A stretch of DNA of 64,000 nt, taken from NCBI GenBank assembly GCA_003586115.2, contig QVOM02000073.1, positions 26,610,186 to 26,674,185 on the forward strand, read 5' to 3'. Positions 24,063 through 35,428 of the stretch are shown piece after piece; the stretch's first letter is position 1; each line of letters begins with the position of its first letter. The notes below the pieces were generated by a model. That model was not told the DNA's origin and did no database searches. It was given only the letters and a program-made list of their open reading frames with translations. Made by a program: the position numbers and the translations under genes. This stretch comes from Salvator merianae (lineage: Eukaryota > Chordata > Lepidosauria > Squamata > Teiidae).

Positions 24063-24955
24063 CTCCCCATTCCTTCTGAGTCAGGTGAGGCAGTTCAGGT
24101 GCTTGACTGCTGACTGAAGGCAATGGGATGGATATGGATCAATACATTGAAACTGAATCCAGACAAGATAGAGGTACTGTGGGCCATGCGATGGGGGGGG
24201 GGATTCTGGATGGGGATGTTTTGCCCAGAAATAAAACATGTGTGATCTGGGGGTACTTCTGGATTCACTGCTGTTGCTTGAAGCTCAGGTGGCAGCTGAA
24301 CCTCCATCTATAATTGGGTTACCAGTTTTGGCCTTTCTTAGGTAGGGAAAAGTTCAACACTCTAGTAAACTCCTGACTAGACTCCTGCAATGTGTTGTAC
24401 ATGAGATTACCTTTGAAGATGGTTTGGAAGCCAGAACTAATGCAGAATGCAACAGCTTATCTGCTAACAGGAATCTCTAGCCTGACACATATCACACCAG
24501 TCTTGAAAGATCTATACTGTTTGACTCTTTGCTACCAAGTCTGATTCAATATGTTGATGTTAATATATGAAGCCACAAATGGCCTGGGCCACAAATATTT
24601 GAAGATGCATCTTCTCCCATATAGATCAACCCATGTATTAAGATCCCAAGGGAAGATTCTTCTTGTAGTTCTACCACCATCAGAGGTGTGAAGAGATCTC
24701 TTCAGTAGTAGACCTTAGGCTTTAGAATTGCCTCCCAAGGGAAGTATGTCAGGTGTCCTTTATACAGTTTTCAAGCACCTGTTTAAAGAATACCCAGACC
24801 TTTGATGTTTAGCTCCCTCTGAATGCTACCCTGCTAAAATGGGTGACTTACATTTTAATTATGTTTTTAATATATTTGTTTTATGGTTTTACTAATTGTG
24901 TGACCTGCCCTGGGATCGTTAGTTGAAGCATGAAAGAAGTAAATAAATAAAAATG

Positions 24956-25675
24956 CATATTAGTCTTCAATCCATTCCAGAATTCCTTTTTTTCCCATTA
25001 AGTTCCTCTCTCCCCAAATATCCTAAGTATTATAAGACTGCAGTTAGAAACATAAGCAATAATATTTTTAAAACAGCTTAGGATTGCACTGCAATTATTG
25101 TCATTTGAATGGATAGGAATAATTGACAGTAAACTCTATAGGAATCACTTTCCAGTGGGCTTGCTTAGAACTGCACTCAAGTAGTGAAAATGCAATGGCA
25201 ACTCCTGAAAGGCAGCTTCTTCCCAGCTGTTTATAAATAGATATAATTACAGTAAACTATGGAGCATGCTGCTAGACATCAGGTGTTTCTTTGTATTACC
25301 CAACACATTTGTTTAGTTTGCCAACTTTAATGAAATGTGTGCATTGGAAGAGAATGAAAATAAGAATGAACTATATCAGGAAAAAGACCTATTTTGTGTA
25401 TATATAAGAAGAAATCTTGGTATCCTGGAACTATTTACAGCCCACAACTTTATCTTAAATAAAGCTAAGCTTTATTTTCAAACAGAGAAGTTGTAGACTG
25501 AAACATCTCATGAGCCCCAGATTTTGACTTAGCTTCTGCCAGGCTTCTGGTAGTTAACAAAAAATAAAAACAGTAGATATAAATGGAAGACATATTTTTT
25601 TGTATGGAACTCCAGTGAAGTTATATTTGTTTGGGGAAGAGGAGATTTATTCAGTGTTAGAAGTAAACACACTAG
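24956..25675. other. No feature identified
   Basis: AT-rich; no motif-bearing frame or repeat terminus. Confidence 0.3.
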
Positions 25676-25973
25676 CAAAGATGTGCATGAACCTTTTTAT
25701 TTTCGGTTCAAATCAAACTGAGCAGGAGCTGGTTTGGTTTGAACTAAAACTTTTTTCTTTGGACAGCAGCTGTTCAGTTCTATTTGAACACCTTTGAATA
25801 CTTTCAACCCTTAATCAGACAAGATGTGTTTGCCAGGTTCATTAGAGCACCCCATTGTTCAATTTCAAACTCTGATTTTGAACAGGCAACGTGTTTGGTT
25901 CACATTTGTACTTTTTGAACAGCCCTGTTTGATTCAAACCAGTTTAAAGTTGAACCAGTTCTGCACATCTCTA
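25676..25973. mobile_element. hAT MITE, TAGAGATGTG family (298 bp)
   Basis: Left end CAAAGATGTGCATGAACC, right end TTCTGCACATCTCTA. Flanks CACACTAG and CTCACTAG match at 7 of 8, an 8-bp target duplication. Interior has many GGTTCAAAT/GTTTGAA motifs on both strands, and AATCAAACTGAGCAGGAGCT matches the block at 17820. Confidence 0.85.
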
Positions 25974-28205
25974 CTCACTAGGTGCTGCTAATCTCTTCAC
26001 TTCGTTCTTGTTGATGTTAACTAGAGATCGGCCTGCTGGATCCAGGAGGGTAAACATTCCGTCCTCTTTCAATTATTCCTCTGAAGATGTGGAGTAAGTT
26101 ACTGAATCAAGTAGCATCTCATGTTTAGGAAACCTCTGCATGCACTTTAGAACTCAGAAGAAGGAGAAGAAAATCTTTTAAAAGTGAAAAAATCTCTGAA
26201 GTTTGCTCTCCAACGTATTGCGGCAGAGGAGATACAGAAACAACAATAGAAAGTGAAGGTATGTCTTCACTTAACTGCAGGGATGCCTTTAAAAAGCATC
26301 TTTTCCACTGCAACTCCATCTGTAATGACAACAAGCACCTCATGGTGAGCGTGCCATCCCTTTTATGAATGTAGCTGCTGTGTGAAATGTGTTTTGCAGG
26401 GCACAACTTTATGACCTCAATGTAGGCGCTGCAGATCACCGCTTTGAATGATGCCTTTATGCTTCAAAAGGGAGACAAGGAGAGATCTTTTGCAACAGAG
26501 ATCATGGTGCAGCCCTCCATGTGCCTACGCAGAAGCCAGCTCCTCTGGTAAGTAGAGATCCAGCCTGAGCCTCCATGCTTCCCCATATGTGCTAACTGTA
26601 CAGTGAAAAATAAAGATGATCTTTTAACTACCAGTCTCTTGGACAATTTTTGATGGATTCATACTAATACTAATGTTGTGGACAGCATTGCAGATCACCG
26701 TGTAGCACTTTGTTTATATTATAATCACACTCCTGAGTTGCAACTTTCAAAGGATTGTATAATCCAGGATTATCTAAAGGAAAGCTTATTTTAATCACAT
26801 TAAGTAATTATTCTTTAATCTTTCCCTTTAAGCAATACCAAACAGATCTCAACATTGTTACATTGCTAGCTTCTGTTAGAGACTGATGAAGAACAATTAC
26901 AAGTTGGGGAATAAGTCTTCCCTTGACTATAATCCAGATTTTCCTTGTAGACCCATGTGATCTCTGAAAATCTCCTCCAGGGGCTACTGGATGATAGAAA
27001 GCCAGCCAAACCAAGGAGCAGGGAACAGGGTCAAAAAAGTACTTTCTCCAGCAATAACTTTTGCTTCATCACTCCCCTTAAAGTTATTGAATAGACAGAG
27101 GTTTGCTTGCCACAACAACATTTTTGAAAGGAAGAAAGCTGCAGATAAGGTTAGTAATCAGCTTGTTTGGGTACCTTTTCTGGTCTTCGTGAATAGTGAT
27201 CTGGATGCTCTGAATATTTACTGTTATTTTGTAATAAATGTACCTATCCCCCATGCAGGAGGTCTACTTTATACCAAATACCAGGTTCAGATCATATAAA
27301 CAAAGTGCACAAATAAATTTATTTCATGTATTACTGAGTGAAGCAGTTCTGAACACATAGACTGTGCTCTCATCCTGAAGCTCATTTCATTTCCACCCAG
27401 CGTTCCCAGTTCAGCTGTGCAGCTCCAGTTAATTGGTTGCTCCTTGATCATTGGAGAATAGACACAGAGACAGTGCAATCACACAGGACTTTTTTAAAAT
27501 GACCATTTTACAAAACATGTCCCTTGAGTACCTGAACGCCCCCCCCCACACACACAAGCATTCAAACAGGAGAAAGATAATCCTACCTCATGTTACTGTT
27601 TCTTCCCCATGAAGTATAGCAGCACCTCCATTACAAGAAGTGTGTGCTGCTCATTGATTGCAGACAGTCTGGATTTTTGGCTCCCTGATTGGTTAGTTGT
27701 TATTAGCAGTTATTTCCATTGGCTACATGAGCCTCTGTAGCTTCCTGTCCCATCTGATTGAAGCAGCAAGTTGCCCTGAGAACCATTATTTCCTAACTAG
27801 CAAAGGGGTGCAGAAACAGAGGCCTAGGATGCAGTAAGTCATGTTTTTGTATTTGAGATCTGTTCCTTGAGCTTAAAACTTGCCCTGAGGCTGCCCCTTA
27901 TAACAAGTCTGATCACAACCAAAGAGATAGAAAGTGAAGGAGGAAGAGAAAGGAAATAGAAGCAGCTGCCTTTGCTTCACTTTTTAAAATAAAATGAAAC
28001 TGTAAATAAATTTCTGTAGCACTGATATTTTTGGAGTTTAAAGATGGGCTGCTTGTCATTTTTGTGCTGCAAATAAATTGACTTAGGAAGCAAGGGTAAA
28101 TTGGTTCAGTTTGTTTCAGCTCAAATGAGATTGGAGACAGAAAGAAATAGAAAGAGCAAAGAGGAAAGGAAAAGTGGGTTCTTTTCTGTCCTTCCTTCCT
28201 TGCAC
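25974..28205. other. No gene seen
   Basis: The only exon-like stretch is 26400-26553, ending in CTCTG followed by GTAAGTAG, but its frames contain stops and match nothing recognised. A short C run followed by CACACACA lies near 27540-27556. No repeat terminus identified. Confidence 0.3.
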
Positions 28206-28364
28206 GGTGGCGCAGGTGGCTAAGGCACTGATCTTTCAATAGGACGATCAGAGTTCGAGGCCCTTGTCTGCCATGTAGAGGGGATGAGTCCTCCAGTCAA
28301 CCTAACTGTTTGAAAGTAAGTAATTGCAAGTAGATAAATAGGGAGCATCACTTGTGTGATGCGG

Positions 28365-28366
<2 letters not shown>

Positions 28367-28401
<35 letters not shown>
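28367..28401 (+). repeat. (GATA)n microsatellite inside the SINE
   Basis: About 8-9 GATA units where SINE copy 1 has only AGATAGATG (near 8664). Confidence 0.97.
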
Positions 28402-28443
28402 GTAAGCCTTCGGGCGAAAAATAACCTTGTAAGCCGCTTTGAG

Positions 28444-29560
28444 TAGGGATGTGCACGAAAGGAATTTTCTCTGTTCGTTTCGCAATGCATCGAAGCTACG
28501 TTGCTTCGTTTTCGTACGAAAAAGGAAGTCGCGAAAATGGCGACTTTCGTTTTCGCAGCGAAAATTTTCGCAAAAAAACCGGAAGTGCAAAATCAATGAA
28601 ATAAGTAGCGAAAAACAAACGCCGCATATCCCCCTACCCTGCCCCTTCTATATTTGACTGTCCACATTGCTAATTTAAGGAGTTGCTTCGTTAAAGGTAA
28701 AAATTGCACGGAGCTTACTTTTAGCTGGCGGCCGGTTTGTAGCAGGATTCAAAGCAACAAAGGCACGTTTGGGGTTCCTCACTGCAGATCGAAAGCAAGC
28801 GAAGGAATTTTTTTCACTTTGATTTTTCGTCATTTTCGATGCCTTTTCGACGCTCATGTCTGTGCGCGCATGCGCGCTAACTTCTGTCCCTTTAACTTAT
28901 CGGCGCGACTCGTCGCTGTCTGCCGTCCGTGCCGATCGTTTGGGGCACAGAAATTATTACCTCGCCTACGAGGCGGGCAGGCTTAGTCAGCGACGCGCGA
29001 AGCAATTGCCTTCAGCTCAGCGCGTAATTTAGAAGACTGGAGGCAGCCGCAGGATGAAATAACTCCCTCCCTACTTCCGAGCAGCAGCGAAATGACACAT
29101 CGTCTTGCCCTCCCTCCCTACTTCCGAGCAGCAGCAAAATGACGCCTTGTCTTGCCCTCCGTTTCAAAAAGCAGAACTATATACCACCATCAAAGACATT
29201 TTATTAACTCCTAGCCATCTGAGTTTCTCATCCTCATGCGGTGCGATCGCTGCGAGGCAGGCGAAGAGTTAAAAAAATACCGTCTTTCCTAATATGATGC
29301 ATTACAATTTCCACCTCTAGAGGCAGAGACTTGACGCTACGAAGCTACTGAGCTTCGTTGCATCACAGTTTTCGCAGCGAAAAGAGACAAAAATAGCCAT
29401 TCACGGTGAGTGGCGAAGGTCACGAAAATTGACAAAAATGGCCGTGACTTTTGCCATTCGCTTTCGCAATAGAGGGGGCACTTTGCATTCAATGCGAATG
29501 TCGCGAAGCAACGAAATTCGTACGAAAATTCGTTGCTTCGAATATTCGTGCACATCCCTA
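28444..29560 (+). mobile_element. CpG-rich non-autonomous hAT element, copy A (1,117 bp)
   Basis: Perfect 16-bp terminal inverted repeat TAGGGATGTGCACGAA at both ends. Exact 8-bp target duplication GCTTTGAG at 28436-28443 and 29561-29568; the uninterrupted site is seen in SINE copy 1 at ~8705. Subterminal sequence repeats GTTGCTTCG/CGAAGCAAC and TTTTCGTACGAAAA, likely transposase-binding repeats. The interior is rich in CG, GATCG and GCGCGC text and holds two near-identical tandem ~48-bp units (29062-29160, with ACTTCCGAGCAGCAGC). No transposase frame, so it must depend on an enzyme encoded elsewhere. 8-bp duplications and short TIRs place it with hAT; no closer family name is claimed. Confidence 0.93.
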
Positions 29561-29606
29561 GCTTTGAGTCAGCTTCAGCCGAGAAAAGCGGGGTATAAAA
29601 CCCAAA

Positions 29607-29750
29607 TTCTTCTTCTTCTTCTTCTTCTTCTTCTTCTTCTTCTTCTTCTTCTTCTTCTTCTTCTTCTCCTCCTCCTCCTCCTCCTCCTCCTCCTCCTTCC
29701 TTCCTCTTCCTTCCTTCCTTCCTTCCTTCCTTCCTTCCTTCCTTCCTTCC
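29607..29750 (+). repeat. (TTC)n-(TCC)n-(TTCC)n compound microsatellite
   Basis: TTC units to ~29666, TCC units to ~29696, then TTCC units to 29750. It starts as the SINE tail. The long poly-leucine and Lys/Glu-rich open frames across it are artefacts of the repeat. Confidence 0.97.
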
Positions 29751-29972
29751 GCACTGTTTATCATCAGCTTGCTAGAGAACTTTAGCAATCTCATAAGGTA
29801 CCTACTATGATGGACTGCTTATTAGTTTTGTGCTGCACAATGAATGAAGGCAGAAGAGAAGAGAGGAGGCTCACTCCCTCTTCCTCCTTTCCGTTCACAG
29901 CTCCATGAAAGCCTGATTCTGGATTCCTTGTCTCTCTCTTTCCCCGCACACATTCTCTCAATGCTGTGTTGT

Positions 29973-31420
29973 TAAGACAAGCACAAACACTTTTTGTCTA
30001 ATTCAGTCTGAATTGAACTGAATCACGTAATATGAACTAGTTTGAATCAAACTTCAAATGACTAAAAAAAGTTTAAAAGTTTGGTTCAATTCTTTGACAA
30101 ACTGTTCATTTCAGAGAACAATGGAGAAGGGCAAGGGGGGCAGCAGGGCCAAAATTTCAGAGAGTTTGAGCTGGAGATCCCAAAAATGTGATGTGGGTCT
30201 GGGAGGAGCTCCAGAAAGAAACCTGTTAACTTCCAGGGCAATCAGACACATCCTTGATCTTTTATGGTTCTTTTTTTGGGGGGTGGGGGGTGGGGAGTGG
30301 AATCTATCATTTGTTCCACTGGAAAAAATGAAAGATTTCTCAAAAAATCATAAAAATTCAGAGCAGGCTGCAAACATTGTGCCACTCACCACGGGCCTTC
30401 CTGTCACTGCGCTGGACCCACAAGCCAACTTTGGAGAATCTAGCTCAAAGTTGCCTGCACTGACCACATTCCTGCCAGGTAGGTCAACAGAGCCAACATT
30501 CTGTATAGTTTGAACTGGAGCCTCTAAAATTGGCAAGTGGATCCTGGGGGACAGCAGGAAGGAAGCAGCACTCCCGAGGCAATTGGTCCAACACCTCAGG
30601 TTTTTCTTCTTTCAGAACTTTTCCATTGCTGAAGTTTTCTCTTTTTGCTATGGGAAATTGTCTGGAAAGAAAAATCTAGGAAAAATAACTATGGTTGCCT
30701 GCCTATTGATCACATCCACAAGCAACAAGAACATGCCAAAAATACATTTTGTCAAAAAAACCCTACTTTTCCTTTAACCTTAACTGAGCTGAACAAGATA
30801 CAGGCCCAGAGTGAGCATGCCTCATGTTGTCATTTTATTTTTCACCATTGGTGAGGGTGGGTGGATGTTATGGATGACTTTGTGGACTATTGGAGCTCTT
30901 ATTTGGGTTCAGAGAACTTCACTTTTCTGACACTTGGTCATGATGATGCTGACTCATAGAGAGTAAGCCTTGAAGACAGCAGTTCATTTCACTTTGTTAC
31001 CAACCATATCAGCAGGCCATGCTGTGAAGAGTCAACAGCAGTTCCCCTGAAAGTTGATGCTTCTTACAGAGAAATTCTTTCCAGGCAAAATTGCAAGCTA
31101 CCCCATGATTTCTGCATCTAGGTTATCTGTGGCAAGATGAACTTGTGCTTTCTGTTCTTCTTAGTTATGATGGAAAGGTTTGATTATATTATTATTGTCA
31201 AAGGGTGTCTTTCCTCCAAGGGAAACAACCTGCCTTTCAACTTTGAAAATATCCTTGTCCATTTTACAGGCAATGAGTTCTTCATTTCAAATTTGCTAGC
31301 AAGAAAGATATTTAAATCTTCACTAATTGGCATCACTTATTGGTTACTGTTTTGACTTTCACAATTTGTTGATTCAAGCTCTGGATTTAAGATATCCACA
31401 TTTTCTGAATGCTTTATGAT
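29973..31420 (+). repeat. Family F repeat, copy 2
   Basis: Collinear with 1470-3080. It begins near TAAGACAAGCACAAACAC, possibly a decayed TAGAGATGTGCACAAAC terminus, followed by AGTTTGAATCAAACTTCAAA. A 151-codon open frame at 30058-30513 is not conserved in copy 1 and is probably accidental. No known protein. A second copy in the same orientation makes the unit a repeat, but its right end is not defined here. Confidence 0.6.
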
Positions 31421-32118
31421 GCCTTTGTTGGGCTTTCCTATAGGTATGGCAAACTACTTAGAAAAACCCCCAACATGTGCCCTGATCTCAGTCTTTTTTT
31501 ACTTCAGTGAATGATCAGGAGAGGTTTCATGAGTTCACAGAATTATGGAAGCAGCCATTTAAGGTATTGAATCTAAGCTCTGCAAAGAACTTCTTCACTA
31601 CCAAGAAACTAGGATATGAACTAATTCCATTCTTATCTACTGAAAACAGTTAGCAGCTGCTCCTGGAGGAAAGTGTTGCTATTCTGAATTTTAGCAGGAT
31701 TATTGATTTCAGAAGAAACATATTTTCCTTAAAACTGCTTCCAATATTGTGTGTGAGAGAGTAAGTGAGAGACAGAGAGAAATTCAAGAGAGTGCATTCT
31801 ATTGTCTTCTTTTCCTCACAACAACACTCAAAGCAGGGATGCATATAGATAGCCCCAAAAGGCTACCTGGTAAATGCCTTTGAGGTTCAGCAACTGCATG
31901 TTGCCACCCCCATTGGACCACAGTCAGCCCCAGGTATGGGGAAATTGTCCTACTGTTAATTCTGGGCAAAGGACTACAAGGGAACTTCTTGCCCTTGTGC
32001 AGCCCCACTTCAACTATCTGAGATGACAGTGGGAGATCATTGCATAACTATAACTTTTAATTCTAACTGGAAGAAGGAGAAAGAAATGGAGGAGGCAACA
32101 CTATGCTTTATTGTACTA
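31421..32118. other. No feature identified
   Basis: No motif-bearing frame or repeat terminus. Confidence 0.3.
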
Positions 32119-32193
32119 ATGATGATGATGATGATGGCGATGATGATGATGATGGCAATGATGATGATGACATAATAATGATGATGATGATGA
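32119..32193 (+). repeat. Imperfect (ATG)n microsatellite
   Basis: ATG/GAT triplets with a few interruptions (GGCG, GGCA, ACATAATA). Confidence 0.95.
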
Positions 32194-34114
32194 ATCCACT
32201 GATTAACTGTCCTAGTTCATTTGTCATTTGGCAGGCAAGTGTTGCATTTGGATTTTATTTCTAGAATTCCTAATGTGCATAAAACCTGTATCTTTTATCT
32301 TTATGCAGCAGAAGTATGATCACTATATCTCTTCCTATATTCCAGGCAATAGCTTTGGCAGTGCAATGTTAAATGCCATGGGGCAGGATATATTTACAAT
32401 GGCTGACACATTAGAAATGACCTCTTAGTTTGTAGTTCCTTAAAAATGCAATAGACTTTGAAATAATTCATCCTGTTATTTAGATCAGATTTCTTAACAT
32501 TACAAATAATATTAAAAAGGGGAAGTTGGAGAAGATAAATGTCTTTTTTCGCCCTGAGGTGGATAGAGGTTAGAGAAGAAGATGCCTTTTTGCCACATCT
32601 GGACAGTACTAATTTATACTGCTTTGGTTCTCGTCTAACAACTACATACATAGCAGCAATATAAAGGAAACTAAGTTCTCCTTAAGTGCATGGAAACTGC
32701 TGGACACCTTCAGCTTCCATGTACCCTGTTGCCTTTTACTTTGCCTTTCTCATGTATAGACATTAAATTTACCTAAGTTAGCACTAAGGAAGCTATTTCT
32801 CTTGCTCTTTCTGCAGTGGCCCTTAATCTGGATAAAGTGCCTGTGCAGAAAGACTCTGGTCTGGATAGACCCACAAGTTAATATGGATCCATGAAGACCG
32901 GCACTCCACCAGACCACTCTGTCATGCAGATAGCAGTGATCCTGCCCATGCTTTTTATAGTTGGAATCAGTGGGCCTGGCTGTTCTAGACCCACTGATTC
33001 TGAATGTGGGAATTTCTCTGCAGAAATTCTCCCCCCCAGCCCTTTGCTTTTCCTGCCTTAGGCTGTGCAGTTGTCAGAAGTTCACATTCAGCACCAGAGT
33101 GACTCAGGTTATTTAAAATGCTTTGTGCCTGATCTAAATGTTAACAGGATGGCAACGTCATTGGAAAAACAAACAAACAAAAAAACCCAGCAATCCTGCT
33201 GGCTTTCCCTGCATTCCTGCAATCTGCTGGCCCCATAGAGATGCGGCTTTGGTTGTACAACAATGGATCAATCCATAATGGCTTGATCCATTCTCACGAC
33301 AAGACCGCAATAGCTGGTTCCACTGCATGACTTACCACTGGAATTCAATTACTTAACCAGACTGTAAAGAGAAACAAAAATTTTGATTCCACGTCTAGCT
33401 TTTCTTGCTCAGTTGCATAATTTGGCATGACCTGAAACAAAACAAAACAAACCCCCTTTGAAACCTACCAAACCATATGCCCAAAGGCCAAGCATGTTAT
33501 CTAGGTATGCAGAACTCAATGTTTGAAGTGACTAGATATAGCTGACAGCATATGGTCATGATAGCATAGTCATTTAGGAAGGCCATTGCTCTTATGTCAG
33601 CATCCTTCTGATATTTTCATGCATATGAAGAACATCTTCACTACATTTTCCCGGTGGATCTTCATGAATTTGTGTCAGTGTTTTTGAAGTCGACAAGCCT
33701 TCCCCACTTCAATCACCTATTCATGATACATTCCTTGATTAGCATACTTCTCTTATCTTGCAGCATTCTTGAGAGTCTCTTGGTTTTGCGGCCTCAGTGA
33801 ATGCTTAATATTATTTTACAGATAAAAGCTAGGACACCGGTTTGATGCTTTTATGCCTAGAGCACATTTTTGCAACCGATATTTTTAAGCATCATGATCA
33901 TGTTTGAAAATGCATAAGATATATCTTCTAGTTTAATTGAAAAGTAGCAACAAGCACTGTAATTTTACAGTTTATGCCTATTATATGTTTCAAATTTCTA
34001 AAATGGTTAGCCGTTCTTCTCTGATTGGTCACTCCTCCCTCTTCCTTTTGTTCACTCACCAGACATGCACGCACCAAGTATGAGAGTGAAAGCAAATAAG
34101 TGAATAAGAGATTT
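32194..34114. other. No gene seen; possible foldback remnant near 32.8-33.3 kb
   Basis: CTTTCTGCAGTGGCCC near 32808 and AGTGCCTGTGCAGAAAGACT near 32837 resemble foldback termini but no matching arm was found. GAATCAGTGGGCC and GGCCTGGCTGTTCTAGACCC then ACTGATTC near 32966-33001 form a short inverted repeat. Nothing else identified. Confidence 0.3.
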
Positions 34115-34220
34115 TGACTCTTTCTGTCCTGGGTCTTATTCCAGATTATATCCCAGAATAGGGACCTGCCATCTGCATGCCAGTGCAGACTATGACAGGC
34201 CCCACCCCTATTCTGGATTC
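34115..34220. mobile_element. Family B foldback, left half only
   Basis: CTTTCTGTCCTGGGTCTTAT, CCAGATTATATCCCAGAATA, CTGCCATCTGCATGCCAGT and CCCCTATTCTGGATTC follow 36564-36738 and 17576-17745. The right arm is lost. Confidence 0.6.
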
Positions 34221-34246
34221 ACTTTGAACTGTTTTATTTTAAACAA

Positions 34247-34471
34247 GAAGGAGGTTTGGTTTGCATGTGAACCACAGAGAACTGCTTTTGGTTTACTATG
34301 ATTTACTTGGTTTGTTGGAACACCCCTTGGTTCATGTTTGCTTTGAACCTTCCCCCCCCCCCAAAAAAAAACTACAAGGCGGTTCAGTTCACATGCAAAT
34401 TATGCAAATCATGAAAACCAAGTGGTTCACTGAAACCCACAAATGAACTGAACCAGTTTGGCACACCTCTA
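34247..34471. mobile_element. Decayed member of the TAGAGATGTG hAT MITE group
   Basis: GGTTTGCATGTGAACCA and GGTTCAGTTCACATGCAAAT are inverted arms; the right end GTTTGGCACACCTCTA is near the hAT terminus. No clear target duplication. Confidence 0.45.
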
Positions 34472-35428
34472 TTCCCAACTTTTTTAGCAGTGGGGGGTTT
34501 TGGCTTAGCAAGTGTAGGAACTCATTCCTGACACAATTTTCCTCCTCCTTTTTTTAATATCTCTGGTTGTCAACATATGTAACTGCAATAAGTTTAATAA
34601 GTTCATAAAGCTCTTGAGTATTAATAATGAAAATCAAGGATGCACTGGACTGTTATTGATTACTACATCATAGTATATAACTTCAAATGTAAACAAAAAT
34701 GGTTTGAGCAGCATATTGTCTTTCAGTATTTATCTCAATAGCTGTGAGAAAAGTACTTGTTTTTTCTTGATCTCCTATAGTAATAAAAATTGCATGCATC
34801 ATTTATTGATCTTAGACATTTTTAGCATAATAGAAAGGACAGGCAAAATACCAGAAATCTTAGAAGTCTAAAGTTGTAAATATATTGATTTCCAAATATT
34901 ATGTTCCTCCATACTGGGCATAATACAGGCTGTATCTCCACACTGGGGAGGGGGGGCAAAATGCCTTTAAAGCAGGAGCATTTGGCCCTGCCCCAGAGGC
35001 AAAGTGTGTGGTGTCTGCATGCCACATGTCGCATCCCCTCACTTTCTTTCACTCTGGGAAACAAAATATCTTCAGTTTCAAAGATGCATCAGGAACCTAT
35101 TTTTCATCAAGCCAGAAATAGCCCTGGAATTCAGCCATTTTTGGTGCAATTAAAAATACGGTGTTTCCTTTTATCCATGTGAATGCAGCTACAGATTCTT
35201 CTTTATATTCAGAAAATGAACAGGCATACTGGCAGATACAACCCATGTTTCCCTGAATCCTCCTTTTCGTCTGGTTCAGAGCTTGATTTTAGACATTAGT
35301 TGTATAATTTTGTTGGAAGGTCAGCAGATTTCAGTGTAGGTTCTCTATGAACTTCCGGCTGTGTTTAATCTCAGTCCAAAGGATCCATTTTGTTCTCATT
35401 TCATTCAGCTATAAGGCCTAGATTTATT
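34472..35428. other. No feature identified
   Basis: AT-rich; no convincing frame or terminus. Confidence 0.3.

Larger units (their letters stand above)
21910..24955 (+). mobile_element. Decayed L2-like LINE, with nested insertions
   Basis: Plus-strand fragments follow the 50.1 kb LINE in order: an endonuclease piece with LVVLGDFSFHTEEAS and HISGHILDLVFATEQ (22270-22445), a linker piece with AKKAYFIAIIVSSSDHAAEL and LLAGVHATTSLLHP (22870-23180), then degraded reverse transcriptase sequence (GTATCCTGTTGGAGCAACTT near 23559), then KLNPDKIEVLWA-like sequence near 24150. A tail with TGACCTGCCCTGGGATCG and AAGTAAATAAATAAAAA ends at ~24955. About 160 bp covering the GVPQG and YADD motifs is replaced by a foldback insertion. 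Many stops and frameshifts: an old, inactive copy. Confidence 0.8.
28206..29607 (+). mobile_element. tRNA-derived SINE, copy 2, interrupted by hAT element
   Basis: The head GGTGGCGCAGGTGGCTAAGG contains an RNA polymerase III A-box-like TGGCGCAGGTGG, and CAGAGTTCGAGGCCC is a B-box match. The body ATTGCAAGTAGATAAATAGG and GGGCGAAAAATAACC leads to a 3' part AAGCCGCTTTGAG ... GAAAAGCGGGGTATAAAA and a (TTC)n tail. It is split at GCTTTGAG by the 1,117-bp element at 28444. The upstream flank CCTTCCTTCCTTGCAC and downstream CCTTCCTTCCGCAC look like the target duplication, the downstream one having expanded. Not a gene; no protein. Confidence 0.88.

Noticed and set aside
26400..26553. Exon-like stretch ending at a good donor site (CTCTG then GTAAGTAG)
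   Set aside because: Every plausible frame meets a stop or lacks a convincing acceptor, and the peptide resembles nothing known to me.
29429..29785. Open frames with a long leucine run (plus) and Lys/Glu run (minus, 29558-29794)
   Set aside because: They are translations of the TTC/TCC/TTCC microsatellite and SINE tail, not proteins.
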